Positions 17,735 to 25,593 of a stretch of DNA of 38,940 nt are shown here, piece by piece. The translations under genes were made by a program, and so were the position numbers. Below the pieces are notes generated by a model. The model did not search any database, was not told where the DNA came from, and saw only the letters and a list, made by a program, of their open reading frames with translations. Positions within the stretch are counted from its first letter, which is position 1; each line of letters starts with the position of its first letter. Origin of the DNA: Myxococcales bacterium (GTDB lineage: Bacteria > Myxococcota_A > UBA9160 > SMWR01); contig JAOUNA010000009.1 of NCBI GenBank assembly GCA_029881215.1, forward strand, positions 1 to 38,940. The letters run 5' to 3'.

Positions 17735-18967
17735 GTGGCGAATTCCGGAAAACTCAGCCTGCGCAGCGCGGCGGCGCGCATCGGCGCCGTGCTGCTGTGC
17801 GCGGCACTGGGCGGCTTCGCGTGCGGGGGTGAAGCGTTCGGCCGTGTCGACGCGGACGCGATGCGGGCGGGCGTCGCCGCGGCGCTGCGCGAGCCGAAGA
17901 CGCTGGCGCGCACGGCCGGGCTGGTCGAGATCTTGCAGCAGCTCGACGCCGCAAACGTGGCGGGCGCCGCCGCGGCCTTCGACGCGCAGCTCTCGGTGCT
18001 GGACGACGAGGACCTGCGCCTGTTCCTGCACGCCTGGTCGGCCTTCGATCCCGCGGCGGCACTCGACCACACCCAGGCGTGGACGATGCTCAGCAAGCGC
18101 GAGCTCGGCGCGGGCCAGGTGATCTACGCCTGGGCCCGCTACGGCGCTGCGCTCGAGGCGAGGCTCAACGCGGACTCGCTGGCCGAGCCGAGCGTGCGCC
18201 GGGTGGCGCACGCGGAGCTGGTGCGCGGCTGGGCGCGCTCGGGCGACACCGACGGCGTGACGACCTACGTCTCGGAGCTGCCCCACGGCGATCTGCGCGA
18301 TCGCTACACGGCCACCCTCGTGGCCGCCCTCGTCGCGAACGAAGGCGTCGAGGGCGCCGTGCGCTGGGTCGAGAGCATCCCCGACGATGCCCACGACAGG
18401 TTCAAGCGCACGGCCTTCCGCAAGGCGCTGCGCCACGTGACGGCGCGCGATCCGCAGGCGGCGGCGCGCTGGTACGAGCGGCACGCGGCGACATTCTACG
18501 CGGACCTCGGCATGTCCGTCGTCGCCACGGAGTGGGTGGAGCGCGATCCGCAGGCGACCTTCGCCTGGCTCGTCGCGCAGCCCGCGGGCGCCGACCGGGA
18601 CATGGGCGTTCGCTTCGCCATGAACCGCTGGCTCGCCCTCGACGCGCCCGCGGCGGAGGCGTGGATGCGCGGCAACGAGCCCGTCGGCGCGCTCGCGCCC
18701 GCCCTGGAGCCCTTCGCGATCTGGCTGGCCAAGCGCGACCCGGCCGAGGCGGTGCGCTGGAGCGAGCGCATCCCGGACGACACGAAGCGCGCGCGCATGC
18801 TGGTGCTCACGGGCACGCGCTGGCGCCGGCAGGATGCGCCCGCCTTCGAGGCCTGGCTTGCGGAGGCCGAGCTGCCGGACGCGGTGCGGCGCGCCCTCGA
18901 GGGCGCGCCCGGCGCGACCGCCGCGGGCGCGGCGCGTCTGGCGCCAGAAGAGGAGGGGGGCGAGTGA
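17735..18967 (+). CDS. Secreted Trp-rich helical repeat protein, unknown function
   Basis: Exported protein of 410 residues with a signal peptide-like N-terminus (about 10-30, including LLCAALGGFACGG, so possibly a lipoprotein). The second half repeats a pattern of about 33-38 residues: W or R, two residues, D-P-x-A-A, three residues, W, then a proline-containing turn. Examples are TARDPQAAARWY, VERDPQATFAWL and AKRDPAEAVRWSERIPDD. This suggests an alpha-solenoid. I know no named family. The start is a GTG 2 bases after the receptor stop with no clear ribosome site, so translation is probably coupled. It most likely acts with the TonB receptor in the periplasm, by context only. Confidence 0.75.
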   Translation: MANSGKLSLRSAAARIGAVLLCAALGGFACGGEAFGRVDADAMRAGVAAALREPKTLARTAGLVEILQQLDAANVAGAAAAFDAQLSVLDDEDLRLFLHAWSAFDPAAALDHTQAWTMLSKRELGAGQVIYAWARYGAALEARLNADSLAEPSVRRVAHAELVRGWARSGDTDGVTTYVSELPHGDLRDRYTATLVAALVANEGVEGAVRWVESIPDDAHDRFKRTAFRKALRHVTARDPQAAARWYERHAATFYADLGMSVVATEWVERDPQATFAWLVAQPAGADRDMGVRFAMNRWLALDAPAAEAWMRGNEPVGALAPALEPFAIWLAKRDPAEAVRWSERIPDDTKRARMLVLTGTRWRRQDAPAFEAWLAEAELPDAVRRALEGAPGATAAGAARLAPEEEGGE

Positions 18968-19890
18968 GGGCGATGCTGCTGCGATTGCGACACGATCGAC
19001 GTCGAGCGCCGCGCGCCGGCGTCGGCCGGGCGTGCGCGCTGTCGTTCGCGCTGCTCGCGTGGCTGCCGCGCGGCGCCGCAGCCGAAGCGCCGGACGCCGC
19101 GGCGACGCGCTGGACGCCGGCCTTCTCGCTCGGCTTCGACGTCCAGAACCAGGGCCTCGAGGCGGATCTCGACAGCTCGATCGGCCTGAGCGCCAGCAGC
19201 GGCAGCACCCAGCTCTCCTCGCTGTTCCGCCTCGACGGTACGCTCTACACGCCGTCACTCCTGTCTGGCGCAGGCGCGCCCCGGCTGCTGCTCCACGCGG
19301 GCGCGCAGATTCCCCTGGCGGAGGGATTTCTCGTGCTGCGCGCCAATGAGCAGTATCTGGTGGGCACCCTGGAGGCGGCGCAGTTCTGCCCCCTCGCGCC
19401 GGGTCCGCCGGTGATCGACTCCTGCGACCAGAAGGGCCGCACGGATCTGCGCTACGACGTGGCCTGGAGCGCCGGTCTCGGCGTCGAGTTCACGCTGCCG
19501 CTGGCCGAGCGGCAGATCAAGCTGCGGCCCTCGATCGATTACTTCGGTCAGTCGCTCCAGCTCGACAGCCGCATCGAGCGCGTGGACATGGGCCTGCAGG
19601 GGGCGCCGATCAACGCGGTCACCGTGGTCCAGACCACGACGCTGGCGGCGTCGCGCGGCGAGCTCGTCCATGCCATCGGCCCGCGCCTCAGCGTCGACGT
19701 CGAGACGGGGCGCATCGGCCGCTTCTCGCTGAACGTATTCGTGGAGACCCAGTTCTACTGGATCGTGTCGAATCGCACGTTCATCTACGGCGCCTCGAAC
19801 GGCGCGGACAGCGCGGATTTCCGCGCGGTGCTCGATCCACTCGTTGCCCAGGGCGGCGCCGGCCTGCGCATCGTCTGGAGCGGCGACTGA
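18964..19890 (+). CDS. Predicted outer-membrane beta-barrel protein
   Basis: Exported protein of 308 residues. A signal peptide ends near residue 39 (RGAAAEAP). The rest alternates polar and hydrophobic residues in short strands with Gly/Asp/Asn turns (for example FSLGFDVQNQGLEAD, RLSVDVETGRIGRFSLNVF), as in outer-membrane barrels. The last strand ends AGLRIVWSGD, not in an aromatic residue, which is a little unusual. The GTG start forms a GTGA overlap with the previous stop; GGAGGGGGG lies upstream, and ATG at 18973 is an alternative. Fourth gene of the sulfatase-receptor set. No named family recognised. Confidence 0.72.
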   Translation: MRAMLLRLRHDRRRAPRAGVGRACALSFALLAWLPRGAAAEAPDAAATRWTPAFSLGFDVQNQGLEADLDSSIGLSASSGSTQLSSLFRLDGTLYTPSLLSGAGAPRLLLHAGAQIPLAEGFLVLRANEQYLVGTLEAAQFCPLAPGPPVIDSCDQKGRTDLRYDVAWSAGLGVEFTLPLAERQIKLRPSIDYFGQSLQLDSRIERVDMGLQGAPINAVTVVQTTTLAASRGELVHAIGPRLSVDVETGRIGRFSLNVFVETQFYWIVSNRTFIYGASNGADSADFRAVLDPLVAQGGAGLRIVWSGD

Positions 19891-19905
19891 GCGGCTGCGT
19901 TTCGC

Positions 19906-19923
19906 AACGCCCCAGCGGGCGTT
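19906..19923. terminator. Short hairpin between convergent genes
   Basis: Perfect 6-bp arms (AACGCC and GGCGTT) around a 6-base loop, in the 52-base gap between the barrel gene (+) and the GAF gene (-). No T-tract is present. Position suggests a shared transcript end, but the stem is short. Confidence 0.35.
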
Positions 19924-19942
19924 CCGGGGCCGGTCCTGCGCC

Positions 19943-20725
19943 TCAGGAGCCCCCGTTTCCGTGTGCTCGTCGGGCGTGCAGCGCGTGGAGGTTCGCGCAG
20001 TGGAGCGCGAAGGAGGCCTGACACGCCAGCATGTCGAAGAGCTCGTAATCCAGCGACGACACCCCGGTCTTCTGCGGCAGGAGATCGAAGACCGCGATGG
20101 CGCCCTGCGTCTCGCCTGCGACCACCAGCGGCACACAGGCGGTGAGGTTGGTTTCGTGCGCCAGAGCCGGGATTTCCTGCTCGAAGTCGCGGGGATAGAT
20201 CTTCTGATTGCGCGCCGAGTAGCCGATGATGCCGGAATCCAGGGGCAGGCTCGCGCACTCCGCCTCGTCGAGGCCCATCGACGCGATCAGGCGCAGCTCG
20301 GGGCGTCCTTCGACGCGCTCGAAGATGCCGATCTCTTCCGATCCGATCAGGTTGATCACGATCTCCTTGATCACGCCGAGGATGGCGTCCCGGTCGAGCC
20401 TTCCGTGCAGGCTGTAGGTTGCGGAGTACAGATTGGCAAGATTGTTGTTTTCTTCTTCGACGGCCGCGTACTCCTCGGCGCTGTCCACCCGCAGCGCCTC
20501 GATCGACTCGATCGTTTCGAGCAGCTTGTTGCGTTGCTCCCGCTCGCGGCGCAGCTCCTCTTCGAGATTGGCAAGGCGCTCCTCGAGCAGGCGGTTGTCG
20601 CAGCTCAGGACCTCGACCTTCTGGCGCAGTCGGTCGTTGTCGCCGCTGAGCTCGTCCAGGAACTTCTGTGTATGGACGCGGACGCTGTCTACGAATTTCG
20701 GGGTCTTGCGGGATTCTCCGCTCAC
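19943..20725 (-). CDS. Coiled-coil protein with C-terminal GAF domain
   Basis: Cytoplasmic protein of 260 residues. A long charged coiled coil (about 25-95, for example LEERLANLEEELRREREQR) leads into a GAF domain (about 105-250) with SGIIGYSARNQ and CVPLVVAGETQGAIAVFDL, typical GAF core strands. GAF domains bind small ligands, haem or nucleotides, but no specific ligand residue is evident. There is no kinase, cyclase or DNA-binding part, so it may be a sensory partner for another protein. GTG start at 20725 with GAGGTGA just upstream. Monocistronic, facing away from the nuclease gene. Confidence 0.85.
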   Translation of the reverse strand: MSGESRKTPKFVDSVRVHTQKFLDELSGDNDRLRQKVEVLSCDNRLLEERLANLEEELRREREQRNKLLETIESIEALRVDSAEEYAAVEEENNNLANLYSATYSLHGRLDRDAILGVIKEIVINLIGSEEIGIFERVEGRPELRLIASMGLDEAECASLPLDSGIIGYSARNQKIYPRDFEQEIPALAHETNLTACVPLVVAGETQGAIAVFDLLPQKTGVSSLDYELFDMLACQASFALHCANLHALHARRAHGNGGS

Positions 20726-20961
20726 ACGTCACCTCTTTCCGCGCCCGGAACGCCCTCTTCATCCCGGCTGCGCGGCACCACCCCGGGGGTGCGGTGTCGC
20801 AGCGCCGTTCGAATTCTTCGGGATTTCGGAGGGATCCCTTGAACGCTGCGGCAGCCCGGGCGGCTGCCTGCGCCGCAGCGCCCGTCGTCCGCGCCGGCGT
20901 GGCCGACCCCGCGTGGCGGGGGCTAGCGTGGCGCGCATCGCGCGCGGCGGGAGGCGCGCTC

Positions 20962-21537
20962 ATGCACTGGCTCGCATCGAAATCCGGCGCCCTTCCGCGA
21001 TGCCGGATGCGGAGCACGGCAGGCGCGCTGTGCGGCGCCGCGCTGCTGCTCGCCCCGGCGGCCGCGACGGCCGCGGCGCCCTTCCTCGAGGGGCGCGTGG
21101 TGGCCGTGTTCGACGGCGACACGCTCGAGGTGCTGGTGGACCAGGAGCGACGGCGCATCCGCATCGCGGGCATCGACACCCCGGAACGCGGCCAGCCCTG
21201 GGCCGAGCGCGCCAAGCAGGCGCTCTCGGCGCGCGTCTTCGGCAAGCAGGTGCAGATCAACGAGATCGCGGTGGACCGCTACGGCCGAACCGTGGGGGAG
21301 GTCTACGCCGACGACGTATGCGTCGGCTGCGAGCTGGTGCGCGAGGGGCACGCCTGGGTCTACCGCGATTTCAGCGACGATGCGGTGCTCCTCGATCTCG
21401 AGGCGCAGGCCCGCGCGGCCGGGCGGGGGCTCTGGGGTCTGCCCGAGAGTCAGCGCACGCCGCCCTGGCAGTGGCGGCGCGAACAGCGCGCGCGGCGCCG
21501 TGCGCAGGACGCCGCGCCGCGCGGCGCATCCGATTGA
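20962..21537 (+). CDS. Secreted thermonuclease-family nuclease (SNase)
   Basis: Small Ca2+-dependent nuclease fold of 191 residues, exported by a signal peptide (about residues 16-40, ending ATAAA). Catalytic residues of staphylococcal nuclease are matched: Asp in DGDT, Arg and Glu in RIRIAGIDTPE, and Arg in DRYGRTVGEVY. The TPER motif is characteristic. It should cut DNA or RNA outside the cytoplasm. The start at 20962 has a GGGAGG site upstream; an internal ATG at 21007 would give a cleaner signal peptide. The stop codon lies inside the terminator hairpin at 21518-21548. Confidence 0.93.
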   Translation: MHWLASKSGALPRCRMRSTAGALCGAALLLAPAAATAAAPFLEGRVVAVFDGDTLEVLVDQERRRIRIAGIDTPERGQPWAERAKQALSARVFGKQVQINEIAVDRYGRTVGEVYADDVCVGCELVREGHAWVYRDFSDDAVLLDLEAQARAAGRGLWGLPESQRTPPWQWRREQRARRRAQDAAPRGASD

Positions 21538-21548
21538 TGCGCCGCGCG
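21518..21548. terminator. Strong hairpin at the convergent end of the nuclease and PilZ genes
   Basis: Perfect 13-bp arms (21518-21530 and 21536-21548) with a 5-base loop. The nuclease stop codon (21535-21537) lies at the loop and the start of the 3' arm, so the last codons of the gene form the 5' arm. The PilZ/PATAN gene ends 29 bases further on from the other side. There is no T-run, but stem strength and location support a bidirectional terminator. Confidence 0.6.
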
Positions 21549-21576
21549 CAGCGGCTGGCTGGGAATGCGCGCCCGC

Positions 21577-22845
21577 TCAGCCTGGCTCGACCGCGAGGAC
21601 GCCCGCGTCGATCAGCTCGGCGAGCGTGCGGTAGATGAGCGCGTCGCTCGCGGGCAGCATGTCGAGCAGCGCCGCGAGCGGAAATCCCATGGCTGCGTTC
21701 TCGGCGATCTCGCGAGCGATCTCCGCGAGGGTCGGCTCGAGGGCGGTGAGGCGCTCCGCGTGCACCCGGAACGTCACCTCCGGATCCAGATCGCTCAGGT
21801 CGAGGCGCGCCAGCTCGTCGCGCTGCACCGCGGCGGCGAGAATGGCGGAGGCGAGCGGCAGGCGGGTGCTCGCGTCGTTCATCGGCTCGAGCTCGGGCTT
21901 GAACTCGAACTGGGCGTCTCGCCAGGTGAAGAGGCGGCCGAGGGCTTTCGCGCCCGAGACGAGGCCCGTCGTCGCGTAGAGGATCTCGCCGTCCTGGTAG
22001 GCGATCTTGCCCTCCTCGCTGTCCCGCCGGAGGCGCAGCGTGCCCGCGTTCGACGTGCTCGAGAAGGTTTCGAGCACCGCTTCGAGGGGCGTGTCCGCCA
22101 GGGATCCCGAGATCGTTGCGAGCGTGCGCGCGTGGTGGAAGCTGCGCAGATCGTCGACGAAGTGCGAGACCTCGTCGACGCGCTCGAGTCCGTAACGGAA
22201 CTGGATGCCCGCCACCATCAGTCCGTGATCGCAGCGCGTCTGGTTGGCGATGCGGCCCTCGATCTCGAGCTTCTCCCCGCTACGCGGGTGCTGGATCTGC
22301 AAGCGCACATCCGTCTCCACGCCCAGGTCGAGCCCGGGGAGCAGCACGAGCATGCCGTTGTAGCTCACGTCGCCCGTCTCGGCGGCGAAGCGGCGGCCGC
22401 GTGCCTCGATCTGCACGTGCGTGCGCACCGGATAGCGGGGCTCCACGCGCCGGAATTCCAGCGGGCGCGCGTCGATCTCGTGCAGCTCGATTCCGCTCGC
22501 TGCTTCGAAGCGCTGGCGCAGCTCCGCCGGGGCGCTGCCGAGCTGGATCGAGACGCCCGGCTCTGCGCCCGCCCGGGCCATGTGGGCGGGCAGGACCGCC
22601 ACCACCTGGCCGCTGAGCTCGACGCGTGCGCCGCGGAAGGGGAGCTCGAAGCTCACGTGCACCTGCGCGCCGGGCGGCAGCCACTCGACCGTCGGCACGA
22701 AGACCGCGCCGCTCGAGAGATCGCGGGCGAAGGCCGCCTGCAGCGCTTCCGGTGTCGCGTATTCGACACAGAGATGCGTGGGATCGGAGCGCTCGGCAGC
22801 GCCGGCCCCCCCGTTCACGCCCTCCTCGTGCTGCCCCTGGCCCAA
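21577..22845 (-). CDS. PilZ and PATAN (DUF4388) domain protein, likely c-di-GMP effector
   Basis: Cytoplasmic signalling protein of 422 residues. Residues about 28-115 resemble a degenerate PilZ-like domain. A canonical PilZ domain follows (about 130-225) with the c-di-GMP motifs RRVEPR and DVSYNG (D-x-S-x-x-G). A DUF4388/PATAN domain spans about 240-325 (ISGSLADTPLEAVL, GKIAYQDGEILYATTG). The tail is helical. In myxobacteria-type genomes such proteins link c-di-GMP to motility or surface behaviour, but no partner is nearby. The start is a TTG at 22845 with GGAG 7 bases upstream; a GTG at 22818 is possible though its ribosome site is too close. Confidence 0.87.
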   Translation of the reverse strand: MGQGQHEEGVNGGAGAAERSDPTHLCVEYATPEALQAAFARDLSSGAVFVPTVEWLPPGAQVHVSFELPFRGARVELSGQVVAVLPAHMARAGAEPGVSIQLGSAPAELRQRFEAASGIELHEIDARPLEFRRVEPRYPVRTHVQIEARGRRFAAETGDVSYNGMLVLLPGLDLGVETDVRLQIQHPRSGEKLEIEGRIANQTRCDHGLMVAGIQFRYGLERVDEVSHFVDDLRSFHHARTLATISGSLADTPLEAVLETFSSTSNAGTLRLRRDSEEGKIAYQDGEILYATTGLVSGAKALGRLFTWRDAQFEFKPELEPMNDASTRLPLASAILAAAVQRDELARLDLSDLDPEVTFRVHAERLTALEPTLAEIAREIAENAAMGFPLAALLDMLPASDALIYRTLAELIDAGVLAVEPG

Positions 22846-23013
22846 CGCTGCGCTCCAGTCCGATTGCGGCGTCCCGCTCCGGGCTCATCGGCAGGTCGGG
22901 TCCTCGACACGAACGCGCGCGCCCCGGCGGGAAGGAGCGGGTGCGGCTACCCTGGCGTGCGTGCCGCCGCGCCCCCGCGGGAGCGTCGCTGCGGCTGCGG
23001 AGGCGGCTCAGCC

Positions 23014-23466
23014 ATGCGTTTCGAGACCCTGCTGGTTCCCCTGGACTTCTCTCCCCACGCCGACCGCGCCCTCGCGGCGGCCCTCGAGCTCGCGGTCGCG
23101 CTGGGCGCGAAGCGCGTGCACCTGCTTCACGTCCACCACCCGCCGCCCATGCCCACACCGCTTCCGGGCAGCGGCCCGAGCTACGTGGAGATCGAGAGCC
23201 GGCTGATCGAAGATGCGGGTCGCGCGTTGCAATCGCGCGTGGATCGGGTCGGCAAGATGTCCTTCGCGCTGGAAATCTCGGTGGAGGTCGGCGTGCCCGC
23301 CGAGGTGATCTGCAGCGAGGCGGAGAAGCGCGCGGCGGACCTGATCGTGATGGGCACGCACGGCCGCACGGGCGTGGCGCACGTCCTGCTCGGCAGCGTG
23401 GCGGAGCGCACCGTGGCGCGCGCGCCCTGTCCGGTGCTGACGGTGCGCGCGCGGGATGCGTCCTAG
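23014..23466 (+). CDS. Universal stress protein (UspA family)
   Basis: Single-domain cytoplasmic protein of 150 residues, the usual length. It opens with the typical strand LLVPLDFS and a helix. The nucleotide-binding motif is present as MGTHGRTG followed nine residues later by GS (GVAHVLLGSVAERT), so this is an ATP-binding type. It ends with CPVLTVR, the classical last strand. GGAGG lies about 10 bases before the ATG. It faces the esterase gene and the two stop codons share the four bases CTAG. It likely binds ATP in stress or energy limitation; the partner is unknown. Confidence 0.95.
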   Translation: MRFETLLVPLDFSPHADRALAAALELAVALGAKRVHLLHVHHPPPMPTPLPGSGPSYVEIESRLIEDAGRALQSRVDRVGKMSFALEISVEVGVPAEVICSEAEKRAADLIVMGTHGRTGVAHVLLGSVAERTVARAPCPVLTVRARDAS

Positions 23467-24443
23467 CCGCGCTGCAGCGCGGATGGCGCACAGGCGCGCG
23501 ACGTGGCGCGCACGAAATCGAGCACGCTCTGCGACGCCAGCCCCGGTGCCCGCGAGAGCGCGAGCACGATCGTGTAGTGATCCTCGTCCGGAATTTCGAG
23601 CACGCGCCGCGGCACGCCGGCCCGCTCGAGCTTCGCGCCGAACACCTGCGCCTGTCGCTTGAGGGCGGGCCAGTCGCCCTCCGCGTAGAGCAGCAGGGAC
23701 GCCGGCGCCGCCGCGGTCACGAACGAGGCAGGCGATGCCTCGTCCGCCCACGCCTCACCCGGGTCGCCGTTGCGAAAGCGCGCTTCGTAGTAGTCGCGCG
23801 AAGCGCCGAGCGCGTACGTCTCCTCGTCGGTCAGGTCCAGCGCGGCCCCGCTGACGGAGACGAGGCCGCAGACGCCGCTCAGGCCGAGGCGCCGGGTCAG
23901 CTCCGCGTCGAGCGCGACGCGGTTCACGAGGTGGGCGCCCGCCGAGTGGCCGGCCAGGAACAGCGCATTCGCGTCGCCGCCGTAGCGCGGGATGTTCTGG
24001 TGCAGCCAGGCCACGGCCCGGGCCACGTCGTCCACCTGCTCCCGCCAGGTCACGTCGAACTGCAGCCGGTAGCTGACGATCGCCGTGGCCACGCCCCGCG
24101 CGGCGTAGAAGCGCCCGATGTTGCCGTAGACGTCGCGGCCGCCCACGCGCAGCGAGCGGTCGCCGCTGGTCCAGCCGCCGCCGTGCACGAAGACGAGCAC
24201 CGGCCAGGGCGGGGCGCCGGACTGCGCGGGATCCGGCAGGTAGAGATCGAGGCGATGCTTGGCCGGGTCCGCAGCGCCATCCGAGCGGTAGGGCAGGTCG
24301 CTCCGCACGCGTTCGTCGGGAAGCGCGGCTCTCCGGTAGACGAAGGGCATCGCCACCCAGGCTGCCGTCTCGAGGCAGCCCGCGGCACCGAGGGGTACGA
24401 GCGCGGCGGCGATTCGCGAGAGCGCGCGTCGGGGGAGGGGCAT
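23463..24443 (-). CDS. Alpha/beta-hydrolase esterase (BD-FAE/HSL-like)
   Basis: Carboxylesterase-type hydrolase of 326 residues, probably exported: the N-terminus has a hydrophobic run ending GAAGC, which could be a lipobox. The oxyanion-hole motif HGGGWTSGD is followed by the nucleophile elbow GHSAG. The acid is probably Asp in YAEGDW and the catalytic His lies in DEDHYTIV. The PYRSDG and LDLYLP blocks are typical of bacterial esterases that act on small acyl esters. The start at 24443 is the better of two (24479 is also in frame); no strong ribosome site is seen. Its end overlaps the universal stress gene by 4 bases. Confidence 0.88.
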   Translation of the reverse strand: MPLPRRALSRIAAALVPLGAAGCLETAAWVAMPFVYRRAALPDERVRSDLPYRSDGAADPAKHRLDLYLPDPAQSGAPPWPVLVFVHGGGWTSGDRSLRVGGRDVYGNIGRFYAARGVATAIVSYRLQFDVTWREQVDDVARAVAWLHQNIPRYGGDANALFLAGHSAGAHLVNRVALDAELTRRLGLSGVCGLVSVSGAALDLTDEETYALGASRDYYEARFRNGDPGEAWADEASPASFVTAAAPASLLLYAEGDWPALKRQAQVFGAKLERAGVPRRVLEIPDEDHYTIVLALSRAPGLASQSVLDFVRATSRACAPSALQRG

Positions 24444-24527
24444 GGCGCACAGGATGCCCGCTGCTCCCGATGCTGCCAACGCGATGCGCGTGCCGCAGCG
24501 CTCTCCCCCGGCAGGCGTGCCTCCAAA

Positions 24528-25511
24528 TCACACGACCTGGTGTTGGTCGATCCAGGCGTCGACCCCGCGCCAGGTATCGAGGAGCCAGGCGATCCGCGCC
24601 TCGCGCGCGACCGGAATCTCCCGGCGCGCGATGCGGCGGAACTGGACGCGAATCGTCCGGTGCACGAGAGCGCCCCTCCAGATCTGGCCGAGCGAAGCGG
24701 CGCCCTCGAAGCCCGTGTGCGCGCAGACGACCACGTCCGCCTCGGCGGTCGCGTCGAGGAGCGCGAGCGTGCCGCCGAGCCTCGGGGGCAGCACGTGCGT
24801 GCAGGCGCGCGCGCAGGCCAGCTGCTGCGCGTTGCCCGCGCGCTCGAGCCGCTCGAGCGCGCGCAGCCGCTTCGCCACCGAGAAGCGCGACCCTTCGGGA
24901 TAGATCAGAACCGCGTCGCGCGGGCCGAGCCCCCGCGCGAGCGCGTGCACGCGCTGTACCTCGCGCGCCGAATCGTCGGAGAAGCGCTCGACGAAGACGT
25001 TGGGCAGTCGCTGGCCGACGATGTCGATGCAGGGATCCCAGAGCAGCTCGCGCTTCAGCACGTAGCGCAGGCGCATGCCGTGGGGTCGAGCCACCAGCGC
25101 GGACGCGAGCAGCGTGTCGCCCGTGCTGGCGTGCCGCATGAGCAGGAGGTAGGGACCGCGACCGAGCGCGGCGTCGCCTTCGAGCGCGAGCTCGAGCCCG
25201 AAGAGATGCCGTGTGGCGCCGAAGAGGCTGGCGCCCCACCCTGCCTGCAGCCGGAAGTGTGCGTTCTGCCACGCAGCCTCGTCGACGCGAGCCACGCGCC
25301 GCCAGCCCCACAGCACGGCGCTGGCCGCGAGGCCGATCACCTCGCACGAGAGGTAGACGCAGACGAGAGCGGCGCTGCGCAGTGCGACCGCGGGGCCCGG
25401 GCGCAGCACGTCCACGAGCACCGACAGGGGCAGCCACAGCGCTGCGGTCGCCAGACAGAGGCCCCAGGCCAGGAGATAGGCCGGCACACTGAGCAGCCGA
25501 CGCGCGCGCAT
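24528..25511 (-). CDS. PlsC-family 1-acylglycerol-phosphate acyltransferase-like protein
   Basis: Membrane-bound acyltransferase of 327 residues. Two hydrophobic helices near 10-35 and 45-70 precede the catalytic domain. The HX4D motif is present as RHASTGD and the substrate-binding block as YPEGSR, with PNVFVERF between them. This is the PlsC/LPLAT type that transfers an acyl chain to lysophospholipids. The C-terminal AHTGFEG and late helices suit the larger LCLAT/LPIAT-like subgroup, so substrates other than lysophosphatidate are possible. ATG at 25511 is chosen; GTG at 25526 is in frame. It diverges from the ABC1 kinase gene across 82 bases. Confidence 0.87.
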   Translation of the reverse strand: MRARRLLSVPAYLLAWGLCLATAALWLPLSVLVDVLRPGPAVALRSAALVCVYLSCEVIGLAASAVLWGWRRVARVDEAAWQNAHFRLQAGWGASLFGATRHLFGLELALEGDAALGRGPYLLLMRHASTGDTLLASALVARPHGMRLRYVLKRELLWDPCIDIVGQRLPNVFVERFSDDSAREVQRVHALARGLGPRDAVLIYPEGSRFSVAKRLRALERLERAGNAQQLACARACTHVLPPRLGGTLALLDATAEADVVVCAHTGFEGAASLGQIWRGALVHRTIRVQFRRIARREIPVAREARIAWLLDTWRGVDAWIDQHQVV

Positions 25512-25593
25512 CGCGCGCAGTCTCACCCATCGCGCCGCTGCGGGCACGCAGACACGCGACGGTCTGCTGCTAGTCTCGCCGCGAGGCATCGAC

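Noticed and set aside
20772-20800. Imperfect GC-rich inverted repeat upstream of the GAF gene
   Set aside because: The arms need one mismatch and a 2-3 base insertion; in this base composition that is not above chance.
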